Below are positions 36,129-44,980 of a stretch of DNA of 64,000 nucleotides, piece by piece. How positions within the stretch are numbered: position 1 is the stretch's first letter; the number at the start of each line of letters is the position of its first letter. Location: the NCBI RefSeq assembly GCF_019145495.1, contig NZ_JAHSTU010000007.1, positions 124,001 through 188,000 of the forward strand. The letters run 5' to 3'. The position numbers were made by a program, and so were the translations under genes. This DNA comes from Pseudomonas azerbaijanoccidentalis (GTDB lineage: Bacteria > Pseudomonadota > Gammaproteobacteria > Pseudomonadales > Pseudomonadaceae). The notes under the pieces are model-generated. The model made no database searches. It was given only the letters and a program-made list of their open reading frames with translations, and had not been told where the DNA came from.

Positions 36129-36959
36129 TTACATTTTCTGCAGATCGCGCTGAGCTAACTGAGCGGCGGAAGTGCCCGGATATTGCGACACAACCTGTTG
36201 CAAAATGCCTTTTACCCGGTCGGTATGACCCAGGCGGCGTTCAACATCAGCAAGCTTGTACAGCGAATCAGGCACTTTGGCGTGCTTTGGGTAAAGCTGC
36301 GAAACCTTGGCAAAAGCCTGGCCTGCGCCCTGCAGGTCACCCTTTGCCAGGTTCACTTCACCCAACCAGTACTGGGCATTGCCCGCGTATTGGCTGTTCG
36401 GGTATTTGCGCAGGAATGCGGCAAAGGCCTGGCTGGCCTTGTCGAAATCCTTGGCTTTGATCAGGTCGAAGGCCGCGTCGTAATAGAGCTTTTCCTTCGC
36501 CGGATCCGCCGGTTCGCTACCAGCGGCCGGTGCCTGGGCGGCAGCTGCCCCTGCACCTGCTGCAGCGGGGGCATTCAACTCGCCACCGCCGGAAGAATTC
36601 TCAGGAGTCGCGGCTGGTGCAACGCCGGTTCCTATGCGCCGATCAAGATCCTGATATCGCTCCAGGTTTTCCTGCTTCATGCGCGCTACATCATTTTGCA
36701 GAACTTCAATCGCACCTTGTTGGCGCTCGATCTGTTGCTGCATTGATTGCAGTTGGTTGAACAGCTCGCCCTGTGCCGAGACAGGGGCCGAAACCCCTCC
36801 CCCGGCATAGGCGCCGTTCGTACCGTAACCTGCAGGCGGATAACTGCTCCCGCTATTGTTATAGCCGGAGTCGTTATCGACCACAGGAACCGCAGCCCAC
36901 GCCGCAAGCGGCGCGAGACTGAGAGCCAGAACAGTTACAGCACGACGGCACGTTCGCAT
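36129..36959 (-). CDS. cpoB: Cell division coordinator CpoB (YbgF)
   Basis: Periplasmic protein of 276 residues. Signal peptide with cleavage near AWA-AVP (about residue 22), a trimerising coiled coil around 65-110 (LFNQLQSMQQQIERQQGAIEVLQ), an Ala/Pro/Gly-rich linker, and a C-terminal TPR domain (YYDAAFDLIKAKDFDKASQAFAAFLRKYPNSQYAGNAQYWLGE). It links peptidoglycan synthesis with the Tol system during outer-membrane constriction. It starts six bases after the pal stop. Confidence 0.95.
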   Translation of the reverse strand: MRTCRRAVTVLALSLAPLAAWAAVPVVDNDSGYNNSGSSYPPAGYGTNGAYAGGGVSAPVSAQGELFNQLQSMQQQIERQQGAIEVLQNDVARMKQENLERYQDLDRRIGTGVAPAATPENSSGGGELNAPAAAGAGAAAAQAPAAGSEPADPAKEKLYYDAAFDLIKAKDFDKASQAFAAFLRKYPNSQYAGNAQYWLGEVNLAKGDLQGAGQAFAKVSQLYPKHAKVPDSLYKLADVERRLGHTDRVKGILQQVVSQYPGTSAAQLAQRDLQKM

Positions 36960-36965
36960 GACGAA

Positions 36966-37463
36966 TTACTTACGCAGTTCGACGCGACGGTTTTGAGCCC
37001 AGGACTGCTCGTCGTTGCCGGTAGCAACTGGACGCTCTTCGCCGTAGGAAACCAGTTCCAGCTGAGCTGGGGAAACACCTTGCAGTACCAGGTAGCGTTG
37101 AACGGCTTTCGCACGACGCTCGCCCAGTGCCATGTTGTACTCACGAGTACCACGTTCGTCGGTGTTGCCTTCCAGAACAACGCGAGCGCCGTTTGCTTTC
37201 AGGTCTTTGGCGTGAACGTCCAGAGCGCGCATGGCTTCTGGCTTCAGGTCCGAGCTGTCGTATTCGAAGTAGAAAGTGGTGATAGCGCGCAGAGCAGCTT
37301 CTTCGCTCAGGGAACCGTCAACTGCACCAGTGTTTGCGCCGTAACCAGCGTTTGGATCTACAGCGCCTTCACCGGCATTGTCGCCGCCTTTGGACGAGCA
37401 ACCTACAGCTACAGCCATGGCCAGAGCCAGCGCAGCAAATTTACCAAACTTCAGCATTTCCAT
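36966..37463 (-). CDS. pal: Peptidoglycan-associated lipoprotein Pal (OprL)
   Basis: Outer-membrane lipoprotein of 165 residues. Signal peptide with lipobox AVAVGCSS, a disordered Gly/Ala linker and an OmpA-like peptidoglycan-binding domain (TFYFEYDSSDL, GNTDERGTREYNMALGERRA). TTAGGAG precedes the start. It is nearly identical to what I recall of Pseudomonas OprL. It anchors the outer membrane to peptidoglycan and binds TolB. Confidence 0.97.
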   Translation of the reverse strand: MEMLKFGKFAALALAMAVAVGCSSKGGDNAGEGAVDPNAGYGANTGAVDGSLSEEAALRAITTFYFEYDSSDLKPEAMRALDVHAKDLKANGARVVLEGNTDERGTREYNMALGERRAKAVQRYLVLQGVSPAQLELVSYGEERPVATGNDEQSWAQNRRVELRK

Positions 37464-37515
37464 CGTGAAACTCCTAATGAACCCCAGTGTGTTAAGTAAA
37501 ACGTATAGCGCCGCG

Positions 37516-38817
37516 TCAGTTCAGGTAAGGGGACCAGGAAGGTTCTCTGACTTCGCCTTGTGCGGTAGGAAGCGGGAGCCTTACGCGTCCATTGATGGAC
37601 ACGAGCATCAAGACTCCCCGGCCCTGCTGGCGGGTGGCGTAGATTACCATGGTGCCGTTGGGCGCAACAGTAGGCGACTCGTCCAGAGTGCTATCAGTGA
37701 GGATTTTTACGCTACCGCGCTGCAAATCCTGAGCCGCCACTTTGAAATTGGTGAAACCGTCCTGGCGGTGAATCATTACCAGGGTCTTTTCGTCAGCCGA
37801 AAGCTTAGGGTTGGCGTTGTAGTTACCTACGAACGTCACACGCTCCGCACCGCCACCACCCGCGCTGGTTTTGTAGATCTGCGGTTTGCCGCCACGGTCG
37901 GACGTGAAGTAGATGGTCGAACCATCCTTGCCCCAGAACGGTTCGGTGTTGATGCCAGGACCGTTGGTGACTCGGGTGATCTGACGCGAACCGAGGTTCA
38001 TCACGTAGATGTCCGGGTTGCCGTCCTTGGACAGCACGAACGCCAGGCGATTGCCATCCGGCGACCAGGCAGGCGCGCCGTTCAGGCCTTCGAAGTTGGT
38101 GATCTGCTCACGGCGACCGGTGTCGATGTTCTGCATGAAGATGCGTGGACGCTTCTGTTCGAACGAGACGTAGGCGATGCGCTTGCCATCCGGTGCGAAA
38201 CGCGGCGAGAGGATTGGCTCGCGCGATTGCAGCAGGGTCACGGCGCGGGCACCGTCATAGTCCGAACGTTGCAGCGTGTAGCGCGTGTTCTTCTCGGAAA
38301 AACGCTCGGCCGTCACGTACAGCAGACGAGTCGAGAACGCACCTTTGATGCCGGTGAGTTTTTCGAACGATTGGTCAGCGATGTAGTGCGACATGTCGCG
38401 CAGCTGATCAACACCGCCCGACACGCTGCCGGTCAGCACTTGCTGTTCGGTGGCGACGTTGAACAGTGCGTATTGCACCTGCAGGCGACCGCCTGCTGGG
38501 GCAATGCTGCCGACCATGACGTACTGGGCGCCCAGCGCCTTGAAGTCACGGAAGATGATTTCGCTGGCCTGGCTCGGCTGGCTGATCATGTTCTGCTTTG
38601 GAATCGGCGAGTAGTAACCCGAGTTACGCAGGTCATTACCGATGATTTCAGCCATGTCGTCCGGCAGCACGCTACCGCCCTGGTTACCAAACGGCACAAC
38701 CGCGATCGGAGTAGCCCGATCACTGCCGCTGGTGACCAGAATGTTTTTCTCATCTGCCATCGCCAAACCTGCCATGCAGCAGATAGCGATCAGCATTCCT
38801 CGAAGAAGGTTTCTCAC
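37516..38817 (-). CDS. tolB: Tol-Pal system periplasmic protein TolB
   Basis: Periplasmic protein of 433 residues with signal peptide (about 1-21, ICCMAGLAMA), an N-terminal alpha/beta domain and a six-bladed beta propeller of WD40-like repeats (e.g. SPRFAPDGKRIAYVSF, APAWSPDGNRLAFVLS). It connects TolA with Pal. Its ATG overlaps the tolA stop by four bases. Confidence 0.97.
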   Translation of the reverse strand: MRNLLRGMLIAICCMAGLAMADEKNILVTSGSDRATPIAVVPFGNQGGSVLPDDMAEIIGNDLRNSGYYSPIPKQNMISQPSQASEIIFRDFKALGAQYVMVGSIAPAGGRLQVQYALFNVATEQQVLTGSVSGGVDQLRDMSHYIADQSFEKLTGIKGAFSTRLLYVTAERFSEKNTRYTLQRSDYDGARAVTLLQSREPILSPRFAPDGKRIAYVSFEQKRPRIFMQNIDTGRREQITNFEGLNGAPAWSPDGNRLAFVLSKDGNPDIYVMNLGSRQITRVTNGPGINTEPFWGKDGSTIYFTSDRGGKPQIYKTSAGGGGAERVTFVGNYNANPKLSADEKTLVMIHRQDGFTNFKVAAQDLQRGSVKILTDSTLDESPTVAPNGTMVIYATRQQGRGVLMLVSINGRVRLPLPTAQGEVREPSWSPYLN

Positions 38818-39893
38818 AAGGCTAGATCCTCAGGTGTGAATGTCATCTTGAATGAACGATACGGAGCGAAATCACTCGGCTTCATTCCCTGCATTTCTGT
38901 CAAACGTCCAATATTCTTCACCGCTGCCACAGCCGATGCGTCGAACGGACCGTCGCCACTGGACTTGGACACGCTGACCGAGGTCACTGTGCCGTCCGGC
39001 AACATGCCGATTTGCAACACAACCGTCATGCCTTTGCGGGCCGAAGGTGGACGAGCCCAACCTTCTGCTGCACGAGCGCGAATCAGGTCATCGAAACTGC
39101 CGGCGACTTCATCGCCCTGCTCATCGGCCAAGGCCTGCTGACGCTGCGGCGTGTCGGAAAGCAAATCTGCCAGGGCCTGGGCCTTTTTGTCTTCGGCGGA
39201 TTTACGTGCCGCGTCCTGCGCTTTCTTCTTCGCAGCATCGGCAGCAGCTTTCTTCTTCGCTTCGTCGGCGACTTTCTTCTTCGCCTCTTCCGCTTCAGCT
39301 TTCTTCTTGGCGTCTTCCGCGGCTTTCTTTTTCGCGTCTTCGACGATCTTTTTCTTCGCTTCTTCAGCGGCCGCTTTCTTGGCCTCTTCTTCAGCAGCTT
39401 TCTTGGCTTCTTCTTCAGCTTTCTTCTTGGCTATATCAGCCAATTGTTTCTCTTCTGCCTTCTTGGCTTCGGCGGTCTTCTTCGCTTCATCGGCTTTCTT
39501 GGCTTCATCTGCCTTTTTCGCCTCTTCCGCTTTCTTCGACTCGTCGGCCTTCTTGGCTTCCTCGGCCTTTTGAGCCGCTTCTTCTTTCTTTTGTTCCGCA
39601 GCTTTCACCGCTTCCTGCTCGACCTTTTTCTGCTCCATCTGCTCGACTTCGGTCTGGCGCGCGGCGGATTTCTTCGCCTCACCCGCAATCTTCTGATTGG
39701 TCTGGGTGGTCGCCTGACTTTTCGATTTCAGCTGGTACAAGGTCGCCTGGACAATCGGCTTGGCCGGCGGCAACTCCGGGGTAAAGGCGAAACTGACAAA
39801 CAGCATGCCGAACACCAGCACGTGCAAGCCAATCGCCCAGACACTAGGCCAGAAGTAGCTTTCCGAGGCGGACGGCTCTCGCATTTGCTGCAT
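38814..39893 (-). CDS. tolA: TolA
   Basis: Inner-membrane protein of 359 residues spanning the periplasm: one TM at about 16-38, a long Ala/Lys/Glu-rich helix from about 60 to 245 with many KKAEEA-type repeats, and a compact C-terminal domain (about 260-359, WARPPSARKGMTVVLQIGMLPDGTV). The repeat length is prone to vary. It transmits proton-motive-force energy from TolQR. It overlaps tolR by one base. Confidence 0.96.
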   Translation of the reverse strand: MQQMREPSASESYFWPSVWAIGLHVLVFGMLFVSFAFTPELPPAKPIVQATLYQLKSKSQATTQTNQKIAGEAKKSAARQTEVEQMEQKKVEQEAVKAAEQKKEEAAQKAEEAKKADESKKAEEAKKADEAKKADEAKKTAEAKKAEEKQLADIAKKKAEEEAKKAAEEEAKKAAAEEAKKKIVEDAKKKAAEDAKKKAEAEEAKKKVADEAKKKAAADAAKKKAQDAARKSAEDKKAQALADLLSDTPQRQQALADEQGDEVAGSFDDLIRARAAEGWARPPSARKGMTVVLQIGMLPDGTVTSVSVSKSSGDGPFDASAVAAVKNIGRLTEMQGMKPSDFAPYRSFKMTFTPEDLAL

Positions 39894-40354
39894 CAGGGTG
39901 CCTCGGTAATCAAGCCGACATTACCGACGCCGGCTTTCTGCAACCCGCCCATCGCGCCCATGACGGAGCCGTAGTCGACAGTCTTGTCGCCACGAATGAA
40001 CACTTGGGTACGCTTGCCACCTTCAGTACCGGCACGAATGATCTTGGTCACGGCGTCGGTCATCTGCGGCAAGGTCATGGCCCTGTCCTGCTGCTTTTCT
40101 GTGTCGACTTCGCTGCCAAGGTTCCAGTAGTAGGTCTTGTCAGCCTTGATCGAAATGGTCAGGACCTGGGTGTTGTTGTCCTGCGGCAAGGCTTCGCTGG
40201 AAACCTTGGGCAGATCAACTTTCACGCCCTGATTGAGCATTGGCGCGGTCACCATGAAGATGACCAGCAGTACCAGCATCACGTCGATGTAAGGCACCAC
40301 GTTCATCTCGGCAACCGGCTTGCGCTTTTTGCGAGCTCGAGCGATTAAAGCCAT
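39893..40354 (-). CDS. tolR: TolR
   Basis: ExbD/TolR protein of 153 residues. One N-terminal TM helix (VVPYIDVMLVLLVIFMVTAPML) with the conserved membrane aspartate in IDVML, then a periplasmic domain. With TolQ it forms the proton-driven motor. It starts 14 bases after tolQ. Confidence 0.96.
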   Translation of the reverse strand: MALIARARKKRKPVAEMNVVPYIDVMLVLLVIFMVTAPMLNQGVKVDLPKVSSEALPQDNNTQVLTISIKADKTYYWNLGSEVDTEKQQDRAMTLPQMTDAVTKIIRAGTEGGKRTQVFIRGDKTVDYGSVMGAMGGLQKAGVGNVGLITEAP

Positions 40355-40368
40355 TGGAAATTACCTGC

Positions 40369-41064
40369 TTATTCTTCGCTGGTGTGCACTTTGCGGTGCA
40401 GGATCGCCTGGAATTCATCGGCGAAGGTGTAGTAACGGCCGATCAGCGTTTCGCTGCGAGCGGCGAAACGGTTGTAGGCAATTACCGCAGGAATGGCGGC
40501 GAACAGACCGATCGCGGTGGCGATCAGTGCTTCGGCGATACCCGGGGCCACAGTGGCCAGGGTCGCTTGCTGCGCGGTCGCCAGACCACGGAAGGAGTTC
40601 ATGATGCCCCACACGGTACCGAACAGACCGATGTACGGGCTCACGGAACCGACGGTGGCGAGGAATGGCAGGCTTTGCTCAAGCTTTTCTTCTTCGCGGG
40701 AAATGGCAACGCGCATGGCACGGGCCACGCCTTCCATGACCGCTTCAGGATCAACGCCTGGCTGCTGGCGCAGACGGGAGAACTCCTTGAAACCGGCGCG
40801 GAAGATTTGCTCGACGCCCGAATCAGGGTCCGGGTTGCTGCCGGCCTGGCGGTAGAGTTTGGACAGGTCGATACCCGACCAGAAGCGCTCTTCAAAGCTC
40901 TCCAGGGCACGTCGACCGGCACGCAGCAGGTTGCTGCGCTGAAAGATCATGATCCATGAGGTCACCGATGCGGCTACCAGGGTCAGCATTACCAGTTGCA
41001 CCACGATACTGGCATTGCTGACCAGGCTCCACATGGAGGAATGGTCGACGACGTTAGCTTCCAC
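40369..41064 (-). CDS. tolQ: TolQ
   Basis: ExbB/TolQ motor subunit of 231 residues with TM1 near 17-40 and TM2-TM3 around 135-200 (ATVGSVSPYIGLFGTVWGIMNSF and APGIAEALIATAIGLFAAIPAV). These motifs are diagnostic. Its start overlaps the ybgC end by 11 bases. Confidence 0.97.
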   Translation of the reverse strand: MEANVVDHSSMWSLVSNASIVVQLVMLTLVAASVTSWIMIFQRSNLLRAGRRALESFEERFWSGIDLSKLYRQAGSNPDPDSGVEQIFRAGFKEFSRLRQQPGVDPEAVMEGVARAMRVAISREEEKLEQSLPFLATVGSVSPYIGLFGTVWGIMNSFRGLATAQQATLATVAPGIAEALIATAIGLFAAIPAVIAYNRFAARSETLIGRYYTFADEFQAILHRKVHTSEE

Positions 41065-41521
41065 GCTTTATCTCCTGCTTTGAGTGTTTACCCGCGCCGC
41101 TTACGTCGGCAAAGGCCGCTCGTAGAGCTTCGGGAATGGCCCGGGGTTTTAAACTGTCAGTGCGCACACAGGCCACCAAAAACTGCCCTTCGCAGAGCAG
41201 CACATCATCCGTGGCCCGCCTGACCTGCTGTTTGAAGCGCAGGCTGGCACGGTTCAATTCGATTACTTCAGCGCTTACCAGCAGTTCGTCGTCCAGTCGC
41301 GCCGGCGCGTGGTAGCGCGCTTCGCTGGAATGCACGACGAACAACAGGTCCTCCCCTGCCAGCTGCGATTGGGCAAAGCCCAGCTCTCGTAGCCGCTCGG
41401 TTCGAGCCCGTTCCATAAACTTGAGGTAATTAACGTAATACACGATGCCGCCCGCATCGGTGTCCTCGTAATAAACGCGACAACGATGTGCGAAAGGCTC
41501 AAGCCCGTTTTGCGCGCGCAT
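41054..41521 (-). CDS. ybgC: Acyl-CoA thioesterase YbgC
   Basis: Hot-dog thioesterase of 155 residues, first gene of the tol-pal operon. The active-site stretch is VYYEDTDAGGIVYYVNYLKFMERARTE, with the catalytic aspartate in EDTDAGG. It hydrolyses acyl-CoA thioesters; the link to Tol is conserved but its mechanism is unclear. Confidence 0.94.
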   Translation of the reverse strand: MRAQNGLEPFAHRCRVYYEDTDAGGIVYYVNYLKFMERARTERLRELGFAQSQLAGEDLLFVVHSSEARYHAPARLDDELLVSAEVIELNRASLRFKQQVRRATDDVLLCEGQFLVACVRTDSLKPRAIPEALRAAFADVSGAGKHSKQEIKRGS

Positions 41522-41648
41522 ACTCTAGTGCTTACTCCTCAGGTTGCCAATCCGGCCAGGCAACTGTTTTTCATTGTTCTGCGGCTTTCTCGCGAAAGTA
41601 CGGTCCTAGGACAGCACAATGCCCGAAAAATCAGCCCGCAAATGTTAA

Positions 41649-42710
41649 TTAATCGTCTACGGCATCAAGGAACTCGTCTACCACGGGCATCTCGCCCAAT
41701 CGTGACGGAATGTTTAAACCGAAGTGCAGGTAGGCGTGACGTGTCACCACCCGCCCGCGCGGCGTGCGCATGATATAGCCCTGCTGGATCAGATACGGCT
41801 CCAGCACATCTTCGATGGTATGGCGCTCTTCACTGATCGCCGCCGCCAGGCTGTCCACCCCGACAGGCCCGCCATCAAACTTCTCGATCATGGTCAACAG
41901 CAGACGCCGGTCCTGGTGATCGAAGCCACGCTCGTCGACATCCAGCAGGTTCAGCGCCAGATCGGCAATCGGCTTGGTGATGTGGCCTTTGGCGCGCACT
42001 TCGGCGAAGTCACGTACCCGACGCAGCAATCGGTTGGCGATTCGAGGGGTGCCACGGGCACGCCGGGCGATTTCGAAGGCACCCTCCGGGTCCAGCGGCA
42101 AACCAAGGATGCTTGCCGAGCGGCTGACAATCGTCGACAGGTCGGCGTTGTTGTAGAACTCCAGACGCTGGACGATCCCGAAACGGTCTCGCAACGGGTT
42201 GGTCAGCATCCCGGCCCGCGTCGTTGCGCCAACCAGGGTGAATGGCGGCAGATCGAGCTTGATCGAGCGTGCGGCCGGACCTTCACCGATCATGATGTCG
42301 AGCTGGAAATCCTCCATCGCCGGATACAGCACTTCCTCGACAATCGGTGACAAGCGATGGATTTCATCGATGAACAATACGTCGTGCGGCTCCAGGTTGG
42401 TCAGCAGCGCCGCCAGATCACCGGGACGCTCAAGGACCGGCCCCGAGGTGCTTTTGATCGAGACGCCCATTTCCTGGGCGATGATGTTGGCCAGCGTGGT
42501 TTTACCCAGGCCCGGCGGACCAAAGATCAGCGTGTGATCCAGGGATTCGTTACGGCCACGGGCGGCCTGGATGAACAACTCCATTTGCTCGCGAACGGTC
42601 GGCTGGCCAATGTATTCAGCCAGGCTGACAGGGCGGATGGCCCGGTCCTGGACTTCCTCGCGGTCACGGGGCCCACCCGTGGCGGCGATCAGACGATCAG
42701 CTTCAATCAC
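41649..42710 (-). CDS. ruvB: Holliday junction helicase RuvB
   Basis: AAA+ ATPase of 353 residues driving branch migration. Walker A GPPGLGKTTLA, Walker B LFIDEIHRL, sensor motif VGATTRAG and a C-terminal winged helix (LIQQGYIMRTPRGRVVT). It starts directly after the ruvA stop with no gap. Confidence 0.98.
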   Translation of the reverse strand: MIEADRLIAATGGPRDREEVQDRAIRPVSLAEYIGQPTVREQMELFIQAARGRNESLDHTLIFGPPGLGKTTLANIIAQEMGVSIKSTSGPVLERPGDLAALLTNLEPHDVLFIDEIHRLSPIVEEVLYPAMEDFQLDIMIGEGPAARSIKLDLPPFTLVGATTRAGMLTNPLRDRFGIVQRLEFYNNADLSTIVSRSASILGLPLDPEGAFEIARRARGTPRIANRLLRRVRDFAEVRAKGHITKPIADLALNLLDVDERGFDHQDRRLLLTMIEKFDGGPVGVDSLAAAISEERHTIEDVLEPYLIQQGYIMRTPRGRVVTRHAYLHFGLNIPSRLGEMPVVDEFLDAVDD

Positions 42711-43319
42711 TTAGATCATTCCCTTCAGGGCACGACGAATCATGTCTTCACTGCTCAAGTCTTTCTCCTTGATCGCGGAAATCGCTTTGCTGGCTTCCTG
42801 CGGCTTGTAGCCCAGGGAGATCAGCGCGCTGACCGCGTCGTTTTCGGCAGTATTGACCGGTGCAGGGCCGTCCGGCTGGTTCGGCACCAGGGCGAACATC
42901 GCCGGCACGGTTTCCCAGGCCTTGAAGCGATCCTTGAGTTCAACCAACAGGCGTTCGGCGGTTTTCTTGCCCACTCCCGGCACCTTGGTCAGCGCCGAGG
43001 TGTCCTGGGACTGTACGCAACGCACCAGTTCGTCGACTTCCAGGCTCGACATCAAGGCCAGGGCCAGTTTCGGCCCCACACCATTGAGACGAATCAACTC
43101 GCGAAAAAAGTCTCGCTCACGTTTGCCGACAAAGCCATAGAGTAACTGCGCGTCTTCGCGTACGACCAAATGGGTGTGCAAGGTCAGCGGCTCACCGACC
43201 GACGGCAGGCGATAAAGCGTGGTCATCGGTACTTCCAGCTCATACCCCAGACCGTTTACATCCAGAATCAGGTGCGGCGGCTGTTTTTCAGCCAGGGTGC
43301 CGCGCAAGCGTCCAATCAC
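42711..43319 (-). CDS. ruvA: Holliday junction DNA helicase subunit RuvA
   Basis: DNA-binding subunit of 202 residues with an N-terminal OB fold (MIGRLRGTLAEKQPPHLILDVNGLGYE), two helix-hairpin-helix motifs (LIRLNGVGPKLALALMS, LTKVPGVGKKTAERLLVEL) and a C-terminal domain III binding RuvB. Confidence 0.97.
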   Translation of the reverse strand: MIGRLRGTLAEKQPPHLILDVNGLGYELEVPMTTLYRLPSVGEPLTLHTHLVVREDAQLLYGFVGKRERDFFRELIRLNGVGPKLALALMSSLEVDELVRCVQSQDTSALTKVPGVGKKTAERLLVELKDRFKAWETVPAMFALVPNQPDGPAPVNTAENDAVSALISLGYKPQEASKAISAIKEKDLSSEDMIRRALKGMI

Positions 43320-43432
43320 GTTACAGATCCTTGAGCGTTGGCCAGCCCGAGGCCAGCGACTGACAGAGCAAGGGATCGGGCCGACAATACAGGCGCGAAA
43401 CCCTCATTCCAGAAAAATGATTGCTGATGCTA

Positions 43433-43957
43433 TCAGAGACGCAGGCGCCCGCCACGACTGCGTGCCGTCCCTAAGCCGTGGGGCAGGAGACTGGAACGGG
43501 TGTGAGCGTGGCAAATGGCGATGGCCAGGGCATCCGAGGCATCGATTTGTGGCTTGCTGGTCAGCTTCAGCATATGCATGACCATCATTTGTACCTGCTC
43601 TTTGTTAGCGGCGCCGGTGCCGACAACGGCCTGTTTGACCTGGGTCGCGGAATACTCGGCGATCTCCAGGCTTTCTTCAGCCCCCGCCACGATGGCGGCG
43701 CCACGGGCCTGGCCCAGTTTCAGGGCGGAGTCGGCGTTACGGGCCATGAATACCTTTTCGATGCCCATGGTGACCGGCTTGTACAGCTGGATAATCTCGC
43801 GCACACCGCGGTAGACGATCTGCAGGCGCTCGGGCAACTCGCCGGCGCCGGTACGGATGCAACCGGAAGCCACGTACTCGCAGCCACGCCCGGTATCACG
43901 AACCACGCCATAACCGGTGATACGCGAACCGGGGTCGATACCAAGAATTAAAGTCAT
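43433..43957 (-). CDS. ruvC: Holliday junction resolvase RuvC
   Basis: Endonuclease of 174 residues with catalytic D7 in LILGIDPGSRITGYG, E in GIEKVFMA, and further acidic residues in IDASDALAIAICHAH. 113 bases separate it from ruvA. Confidence 0.97.
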   Translation of the reverse strand: MTLILGIDPGSRITGYGVVRDTGRGCEYVASGCIRTGAGELPERLQIVYRGVREIIQLYKPVTMGIEKVFMARNADSALKLGQARGAAIVAGAEESLEIAEYSATQVKQAVVGTGAANKEQVQMMVMHMLKLTSKPQIDASDALAIAICHAHTRSSLLPHGLGTARSRGGRLRL

Positions 43958-43993
43958 AACGCCTGCGCAAACTTGATGCGATCACTGAGGGTA

Positions 43994-44068
43994 CTGTAGG
44001 AGCTGCCGAAGGCTGCGATCTTTTAGCGTTTAAAATCAAAAGATCGCAGCCTTCGGCAGCTCCTACAG
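43994..44068. repeat. REP doublet, family A, tail-to-tail
   Basis: CTGTAGGAGCTGCCGAAGGC...GATCTTTTAG and inverted copy ending GGCAGCTCCTACAG, between yebC and ruvC. Confidence 0.92.
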
Positions 44069-44105
44069 GAGAGCGTACCGAAACCTGCGATCTTTTTAGC
44101 GATCA

Positions 44106-44852
44106 TCAACCGAGCTGCGCGGCGACCGACTCCGGAATATCCGCGTTGGAGTAAACGTTCTGCACGTCGTCCAGATCTTCGAGCATGTCGATCAGCTTGA
44201 GGACTTTCTCGGCGCCTTCCAGATCCAGTTCGGCGCTGGTGGTCGGCAGCATGACGATCTCAGCGTCGTCGCCCTTGAAGCCTGCGGCTTCCAGCACATT
44301 ACGCACCGAGTAGAACCCGGCAAACGAGGTGAACACGTCGATGGAACCGTCTTCGTTGGTCACCACGTCATCGGCGTCAGCTTCCATGGCGGCTTCGATA
44401 AGGGCGTCTTCATCGACGCCAGCGGCGAAGGAAATCTGCCCCTTGCGCTCGAACAGGTAGGCCACCGAACCGTCGGTGCCCAAGTTGCCGCCGCACTTGC
44501 TGAACGCGTGGCGAACGGCAGCCGCGGTGCGGTTACGGTTGTCGGTCATGCACTCGACCATCACCGCTACGCCGCCCGGGCCGTAACCTTCGTAGGTCAG
44601 CTCGACCATATCGTCGGTATCAGCCGCACCGGCACCACGGGCGACTGCCCGGTCGATGATGTCGCGACTCATGTTCGCGCCAAGGGCTTTGTCCAACGCC
44701 AGGCGCAGACGCGGGTTGGAACCTGGATCACCGCCACCCTGACGGGCCGCGACAGTCAGCTCACGAATCCACTTGGTGAAGATCTTGCCTTTTTTGGCAT
44801 CCTGACGTTCTTTGCGGTGCTTGATGTTTGCCCACTTGGAATGACCTGCCAT
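44106..44852 (-). CDS. yebC: YebC/PmpR family regulator
   Basis: Protein of 248 residues starting MAGHSKWANIKHRKERQDAKKG, the universal signature of the family. Start at ATG 44852 with CGGAG upstream. Members act as transcriptional regulators (PmpR represses quinolone signalling in P. aeruginosa) or as translation factors easing ribosome stalling. It lies between aspS and ruvC, as in other pseudomonads. Confidence 0.96.
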   Translation of the reverse strand: MAGHSKWANIKHRKERQDAKKGKIFTKWIRELTVAARQGGGDPGSNPRLRLALDKALGANMSRDIIDRAVARGAGAADTDDMVELTYEGYGPGGVAVMVECMTDNRNRTAAAVRHAFSKCGGNLGTDGSVAYLFERKGQISFAAGVDEDALIEAAMEADADDVVTNEDGSIDVFTSFAGFYSVRNVLEAAGFKGDDAEIVMLPTTSAELDLEGAEKVLKLIDMLEDLDDVQNVYSNADIPESVAAQLG

Positions 44853-44940
44853 ATCTCGCTCCGAATTCTCTTTGAAACATTGCCCGCCGCGCTGAGTCGC
44901 GCCGGCCGGCAAACAAAAATCTTGAACAGCATCATCTATA

Positions 44941-44970
44941 AAGAAAGGGCGCATCCTCAGATGCGCCCTT
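44941..44970 (-). terminator. Hairpin terminator after aspS
   Basis: AAGGGCGCATC/GATGCGCCCTT stem with a 4-base loop, followed on the minus strand by TTTCTTTATA. It separates aspS from yebC. Confidence 0.8.
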
Positions 44971-44980
44971 CAAGCCAGCC

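Noticed and set aside
36966..37463. Asn in place of His in the EGxTDERG motif of Pal as a defect
   Set aside because: Pseudomonas OprL proteins, as I recall, carry Asn there, so it is normal for the genus.
38872..39784. Plus-strand Leu/Ser/Phe-rich frames opposite tolA resembling a membrane protein
   Set aside because: They are the complement of the Ala/Lys/Glu repeats of TolA; the hydrophobicity is an artefact of reading the repeats backwards.
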